64,000 nt of DNA. Origin: Casuarina equisetifolia. Taxonomy: Eukaryota > Streptophyta > Magnoliopsida > Fagales > Casuarinaceae. The translations under genes were made by a program, and so were the position numbers. Location of the stretch: contig CM052358.1 in NCBI GenBank assembly GCA_028551475.1, positions 11,887,938 to 11,951,937 on the forward strand. The letters run 5' to 3'. Below are positions 59,088-64,000 of the stretch, piece after piece; within the stretch, counting starts at the first letter, position 1; each line of letters opens with the position of its first letter. The notes under the pieces are model-generated. The model saw only the letters and a program-made list of their open reading frames with translations, did not search any database and was not told where the DNA came from.

Positions 59088-60392
59088 CAACATTAATTTG
59101 GGTTGAAAAATGGGTTCAAAAATGAGTTTTTGGAATTACATTATTTGTTTTTTAGATTAAAAAAAAAACCAAATTTTTGAAACCTATTTAGATCGGAATT
59201 TCGAGTTCCGATTTAGACTAATCCGGTGGCTCTTTTTCAAATCTGACACCGGATCTGTAATCCTCGGACTCTCAGGAGTCTGGCGATGTGCCTTTTTTTT
59301 CCGCCGTCGGTGGCGTTTCCGACCGGGTCGGATCCGACCCGAGAAGACCCAATCGGGTTTTCCGATGAGACGGCGCCGAATCGGAAAACTGTTGGCCGTC
59401 GAAGGTTCTCCGGAGAACGACGATTCCGTGGGTACCAAGTTCGGCCGGAAAACCGGCCGGACGGTGGTCGAACCGGCCATATCGGCAAAATATTGGCCGA
59501 TACGGCCGATACAGGCCGAAACCGGCCGAAACCGGTCCGGTCTGGTTGACTCAGGCCTGGCAGCATCTTTGACCGGCGCGTGTAAGCGCATGCGGGCTCC
59601 GTTTGGACTCCAATTTTCGCCGTAATCTTCGTTTTTTGATGAAGATTGCCATGGTGTGATCTGTGTTGCGTTTTATTGCTTTTATATTGTAATTTTGTCA
59701 ATTTTCTTTGATATTTGTAATATTTTATTGTTTTTATGCAATAAATTTATATGTGTGGTGTGCAATTTTGTTTCACACATGTTTATGGTGATTTTATTAT
59801 ATGCATTTTGTTTTAGCATAAGTTATACCATATTGATATACATGTTATTTATATTATGCACATATTTTGAATAAATAATATGTTTTTTATGCAACACTTG
59901 ATTGTTAATTATTGTGTAATTCAATGACGAATGCCCCTCGTCAATTTAAGATTTGAATTACATATTTTGAAGTGAGTAATGTTTTTGATTTAAGTCCGCG
60001 GTACAAGTTGGTTTCATGGTTTAGTTAGGTTATGACTACCACAGTGGCACAACTTGATTGAATTATGGGATTTCAATTTTATGCTGAAGTTGGATCTCTT
60101 CAATTTTAGTGTATGGTTATACTCCCACAGGAGGTGACTATGTATTGGAATTTGAAGAGTAACATAGTTTGTATGTGTGAGTTTCGCTGATCTAAGTAGT
60201 CTATACACCCACAGGTGGTGGACTATGAAGGTGTGGTATTGGCTCATGACTACTATTATGTTAAGAGTGTTACAATTATGTGTCATTCATTCAGCCCACA
60301 GGTGTTTGAATGATTATGTAAGCTCTCATTTGGTTTACTCACAAGATGCTAATTTTTTGCATCATTTTTATAAGTCACCTTTTCTATAAACA
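59088..60392 (+). other. Copia leader: GGCCG-rich tract and ~85-bp periodic motif
   Basis: Untranslated leader of about 1.3 kb. 59,265-59,600 is GC-rich, with CGGCC/GGCCG words every ~10 bases between 59,440 and 59,545 and palindromes such as CCGGCCGG. 59,640-59,990 is T-rich. 60,030-60,310 carries four copies of a CCACAG..GG motif at 60,039, 60,124, 60,208 and 60,295. Open frames in the GC-rich part on both strands reflect scarcity of stops, not coding. Confidence 0.6.
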
Positions 60393-62671
60393 ATGCTCAA
60401 GTCACTGTTGAGGTTCTTACTGGTGCGAATTACAAGAAGTGGAAGGAAGATATCTTATTTGCTGTGGAAGCAGCAGAGATTGGAAGTGCTCTCAAGATGG
60501 ATAAGCTTATTGATTTAACTCTAGAGAGTACTGACGAGCAGAAGCTTCATTATGCTAAATGGGAAAGATGTAACAGGTTTTGTCTTCTGACTATGAGGAG
60601 GACCATCCAGGAACACCTTAAATGTGATTTTCCTGAAGAGTGCACAGCTAAAGAGTTTTTTGAGGTAGTTTCACAACGCAATAGAGTGTCTTCTCATGCT
60701 GAGATAAGTTCACTAATGCAAGCTCTTTTTTATATGAGGTATAATGGAACTGAGAATATCAGGGATTATATTATGAGGATGGTGCAGTATCAGATGAGGC
60801 TTAAGGCTTTGGGAATGGTGTTTTCAGAGCAGAGTATTGTGCATCAAGCTTTAATTAGCTTTCCTGCTGATTATACCATTATCAAGACATCCTATAATAA
60901 CAGTTTGCAGGATTGGACTGTTGATGACCTGATTGAGAAGCTTATAGCTTAAGATAATAAGTTAAAGACCGAAAAGTCTCATTCAGCTTTGTTTTCTCAT
61001 GCTTCTGGTTCTGGTAAAGGAAAGAGGCCTTTGAATCAGCCTCAGAGGGAGCTTAAAGTTACTCAGCCTAGTAATAGGGAACCAGGGTCTTCTAGCAATA
61101 GATTGGCAGTGAACATGAAAAATATTCAGTGTTTATTCTGCAAGAAGATGGGACATATGAGGAAAGACTGTCGTAGGTTTAAGAAATGGTTAGCTAAGCG
61201 TCAGGGTAAAGGTACAAGTTCTATGATTAATGTTTGTGAATCTAATTTATCTGAGGTGTCATCTAGCTCTTGGTGGCTAGATTGTGGAGCAACTAATCAT
61301 GTTGCTTTTACTATTCAGGGGTTCATAAATAGGAGGAAGCCAAACCTTGATGAGAAGTACCTCTATGTTGGAAACAATCAGAAAGTAGAAGTAGAGTTTG
61401 TTGGAGATGTCATCCTTCTTATGGATAGTGGTTTTAGGATGATTTTGAGTAGAACTTTTTATGTACCGTCGTTTAGGCAGAATTTGGTTTCACTTTCTGT
61501 ACTTGACAGTTGTGGATATGTGTTTGAATTTAAGAATACAGTTGTGACAATATTTTATAATGAAAATTTGATTGGAAATTGTGTTCTATCGAATGGCTTG
61601 TACAGATTGGTTTTATCTCCACATGAGATTTATGTTGCTTCTACTGCTGATAAAAATGTTTCCAAAAGGCCTTATGTTAAGGACTTGTCTTACACTTTGT
61701 GGCATAAGAGACTTGGCCATATATCTAGAGATAGAGTGGACAAGTTGATCAGAACCAAAATTTTACCTGCTCTTAATGATGATCTGGAGATTTGTGTAAA
61801 CTGTTGTAGAGGTAAGCTGACCAAGATAAAGAAGAAACATGCAGCTCATAATTCTGAATTGTTAGAAGTGATTCATACTAACATCAGTGGTCCTTATCGA
61901 GTAACTTTGTGTGGTAATGCTTATTTCATTACGTTTATTGATGATTTCTCTCGTTTTTGGTATGTTTACCTGATTAAGGAAAAATCTGAATCACTTGAGA
62001 AATTCAAAGTGTTCAGAACTGAGGTTGAAAAGCAGTCAGGGAAAAGTATAAAGATTGTTAGATCTGATCGGGGTAGAGAATATTATGGCAGACATGGTGA
62101 TGTAGGCCAGATTATGAGTCCATTTGCTCAATATTTACAGTATTCTGGGATAGTTGGACAGTTTACTATGCTTGGAAGCCCCGAACAGAACGGTGTAGCT
62201 GAAAGGCGAAACCGTACCCTCATGGAGATGGTTCGTTGTATGATGAGTAGAACAAATCTACCTCTTTTTCTATGGGGAGAAGCTTTGAAGACTGCTATGT
62301 ATGTTCTTAACCATGTTCCTACTAAAGTTGTGCCATTAACTCCTTTTGAATTGTTTAAAGGACGCAAACCTAGCCTGAATCATCTAAAGGTTTGGGGTTG
62401 CCCTGCAGAGGTCCGATTGTATAATCCAACCTTAGGCAAGTTGGATTCAAGAACTGTCAGATGTTATTTTGTATCTTATCCAGATAATTCTAAAGGGTAT
62501 CATTTTTATAACCCTACTGGAAGTGCTAGAATTGTTGATTCATTAACAGCTAAGTTTCTGGAACTTGATGTTGTAAAAAGTGGTACTAGTTCTCAAGTTA
62601 TAGAGAATAGTAGTGATGTTGATATGAGTATACGGTTTCCTCTATCTATTCAGTTAGATGCAGTTGTGTAG
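60393..62671 (+). pseudogene. Copia gag-protease-integrase
   Basis: The gag frame is open from the leader through LTGANYKKWKEDILF to a TAA at 60950-60952, where Gln is expected. It resumes in the same frame. The zinc knuckle is [14 protein letters not shown]. The protease site is [12 protein letters not shown], with Cys in place of the usual Ser. Integrase has LWHKRLGH and CVNC of the HHCC domain, then [19 protein letters not shown] and [10 protein letters not shown] carrying the D, D and E residues. A TAG at 62669-62671 ends this stretch. The protein would make virus-like particles and insert cDNA, but this copy cannot do so as it stands. Confidence 0.88.
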
Positions 62672-64000
62672 GAACCTGTTGTTGGTGCTACTTCTGTAGA
62701 GGTTCCACTTGTTCAGAATCAGGATATTGAGATTCCTTCACTTAGGAGATCAAACAAGGAGAAAAGACCTGCTGTTCATCCTGATTATCTGGTTTATCTT
62801 GGAGAGCATGACTATGACATTGGTATTGTTAAGAATCTAGTGACTTATACTTAAGCTATTTCTAGCCTTTAGTCTTATTTTTGGAAAGATGCCATGCGAG
62901 ATGAGATGCAATCTATAAAGCACAATCATGTTTGGGATCTAGTAGAGTTACCTAAGAAATGCAAGCCCATTGGTTGTAAGTGGGTGTTCAAGACTAAGAA
63001 AGATTCTAAAGGAAAGATAGAAAGATTTAAGGCCAGATTAGTCGCCAAGGGATTCACTCAAAGAGATGGAATTGATTATAATGAGACATTCTCACCAGTT
63101 TCATCTAAGGATTCTTTTAGGGTGATAATGGCTTTAGTAGCACATTTTGATATGGAGTTGCTACAGATGGATGTCAAGATAGCTTTTCTGAATGGGGATC
63201 TTGATGAAGAGGTCTATATGCTTCAGCCAGAGAGTTTTGCAGAAGGTAATTCTAATGAACTTGTTTGTAGACTTAAGAAGTCGATTTATGGTCTTAAACA
63301 AGCTTCTAGACAGTGGTATTTGAAGTTTGATACTTATATTACATCTTTGGGTTTTGTTGAAAACCTTGTTGATCGTTGCATATATACTAAGGTCAGTGGG
63401 AGTACGCCTATTTTCTTGATCCTTTATGTGGATGATATCTTACTTGCATGCAATGACAATGCGTTACTTCAAGAAACTAAAAGACTTTTGTCTTTAGAGT
63501 TTGATATGAAGGACCTTGGTGAAGCATCTTTTGTCCTTGGTATTGAGATCTTTAGAGATCGTACACGCCGTATTTTGGGTCTTTCTCAGAAGACGTATAT
63601 TGATCGTGTGTTAGCCAGATTTAATATGCAAGATTGCAAACCTGGTACAGTTCCTGTACTTAAGGGTGAAAAGTTACACTTGATGCAATGTCCTAAGAAT
63701 GATGCTGAGAAAGAATTGATGAAAAATGTACCGTATGCTTCAGCAGTTGGTAGTTTTATGTATGCACAGGTTTGTACAAGACTTGATATTGCCTTTGCTG
63801 CAGGACTTCTTGGTAGATTTCAGTCTAACCCAGGTCATGATCATTGGGTTGTTGCTAAGAAGGTTATGAGGTACTTGAAAAGGACAAGAGATTATATGCT
63901 CACATATAGACATGTAGACAACTTACAATTAGTGGGTTATTCAGATTCAGATTTCGCAGGCTATTCTGATGATTTGAAGTCTACATCTGGTTATGTCTTC
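62672..64000 (+). pseudogene. Copia reverse transcriptase and RNase H start (partial)
   Basis: Continues the same frame after two more stops (62852-62854, 62870-62872). It carries WVFKTKKDSKGKIERFKARL, VAKGFTQ, MDVKIAFLNGDL, YGLKQASRQWY, the catalytic LYVDDILLA (~63,425) and later YLKRTRDYMLTY and SDSDFAGYSDD. The last is the start of the copia RNase H, cut by the window edge. Confidence 0.9.

Larger units (their letters stand above)
58437..64000 (+). mobile_element. Ty1/copia retrotransposon, running off the right edge
   Basis: Putative 5' LTR, PBS, long leader and one gag-pol frame in copia order (gag, protease, integrase, reverse transcriptase, start of RNase H). The 3' LTR lies outside the window, so age cannot be estimated from LTR pairs. 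The coding frame is collinear but for four stops: TAA 60950-60952, TAG 62669-62671, TAA 62852-62854 and TAG 62870-62872. With so little other damage it is a fairly young but dead copy. A fragment of the same LTR family lies at 37,365-37,466. Confidence 0.9.

Noticed and set aside
59184-59701. Several overlapping open stretches of 86-154 codons on both strands
   Set aside because: They lie in the GC-rich copia leader, where stops are rare. All frames are open at once and none shows a protein motif.

Overview
The window is plant nuclear DNA, almost certainly from a eudicot. It is AT-rich, its genes have many short GT-AG introns, it carries plant LTR retrotransposons and a LINE, and it encodes plant-specific families (PUB33-like USP/kinase proteins, an SKU5-type multicopper oxidase, an SCPL carboxypeptidase, a CDR1/nepenthesin-type aspartic protease). 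The species cannot be named from the sequence alone.

Layout. 1-66 is a scrap of plastid 23S rDNA. 2,383-36,434 is a tandem cluster of four copies of one gene type, related to PUB33: an N-terminal universal-stress-protein (USP) domain, a Ser-rich linker, a coiled coil and a non-RD protein kinase. No copy keeps a recognisable complete U-box. Copy 1 (2,383-6,262) has two nonsense codons and a collapsed middle. Copy 2 (10,162-14,773) is intact except for one TAG near the end of the kinase. Copy 3 (about 18,530-20,873) has only the 3' half of the gene, with a P-loop deletion, stops and a frameshift. Copy 4 (25,570-36,434) has a frameshift and a nonsense codon, its exon 7 is split by a 7.7-kb Ty3/gypsy element, and its last exon is missing. 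Matching spacer segments show that copy 3 arose by tandem duplication of a block running from exon 6 of copy 2 to just upstream of copy 4. A copia fragment later entered the first spacer and a LINE the second.

28,503-36,230 is a decayed chromovirus-type Ty3/gypsy element on the minus strand, with a target duplication AGATA. It carries a nested 1,248-bp solo LTR (32,511-33,758, target duplication GCTGA). Further copia LTR pieces follow at 36,641-37,466.

38,788-57,601 holds the apparently working genes. They are a 14-exon serine carboxypeptidase-like gene on the minus strand (495 codons reconstructed), a 9-exon SKU5-similar multicopper oxidase-like gene on the minus strand (589 codons reconstructed) and a single-exon aspartic protease on the plus strand. 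A phytocyanin-like remnant lies at about 55,400-55,620 on the minus strand. All three intact products look secretory (signal peptides), so they act in the vacuole, apoplast or cell wall. Nothing suggests that they work together as a pathway.

58,437-64,000 is a Ty1/copia element on the plus strand that runs off the window. It has a putative LTR, an initiator-Met-type PBS, a long leader with a GGCCG-rich tract and a periodic short motif, and gag-pol with four nonsense codons, all of the TAA/TAG type that C-to-T change produces.

No tRNA gene, CRISPR array or prokaryote-style system was seen. Exon borders were set by eye from splice sites, reading phase and agreement between copies, so single-base errors are possible.
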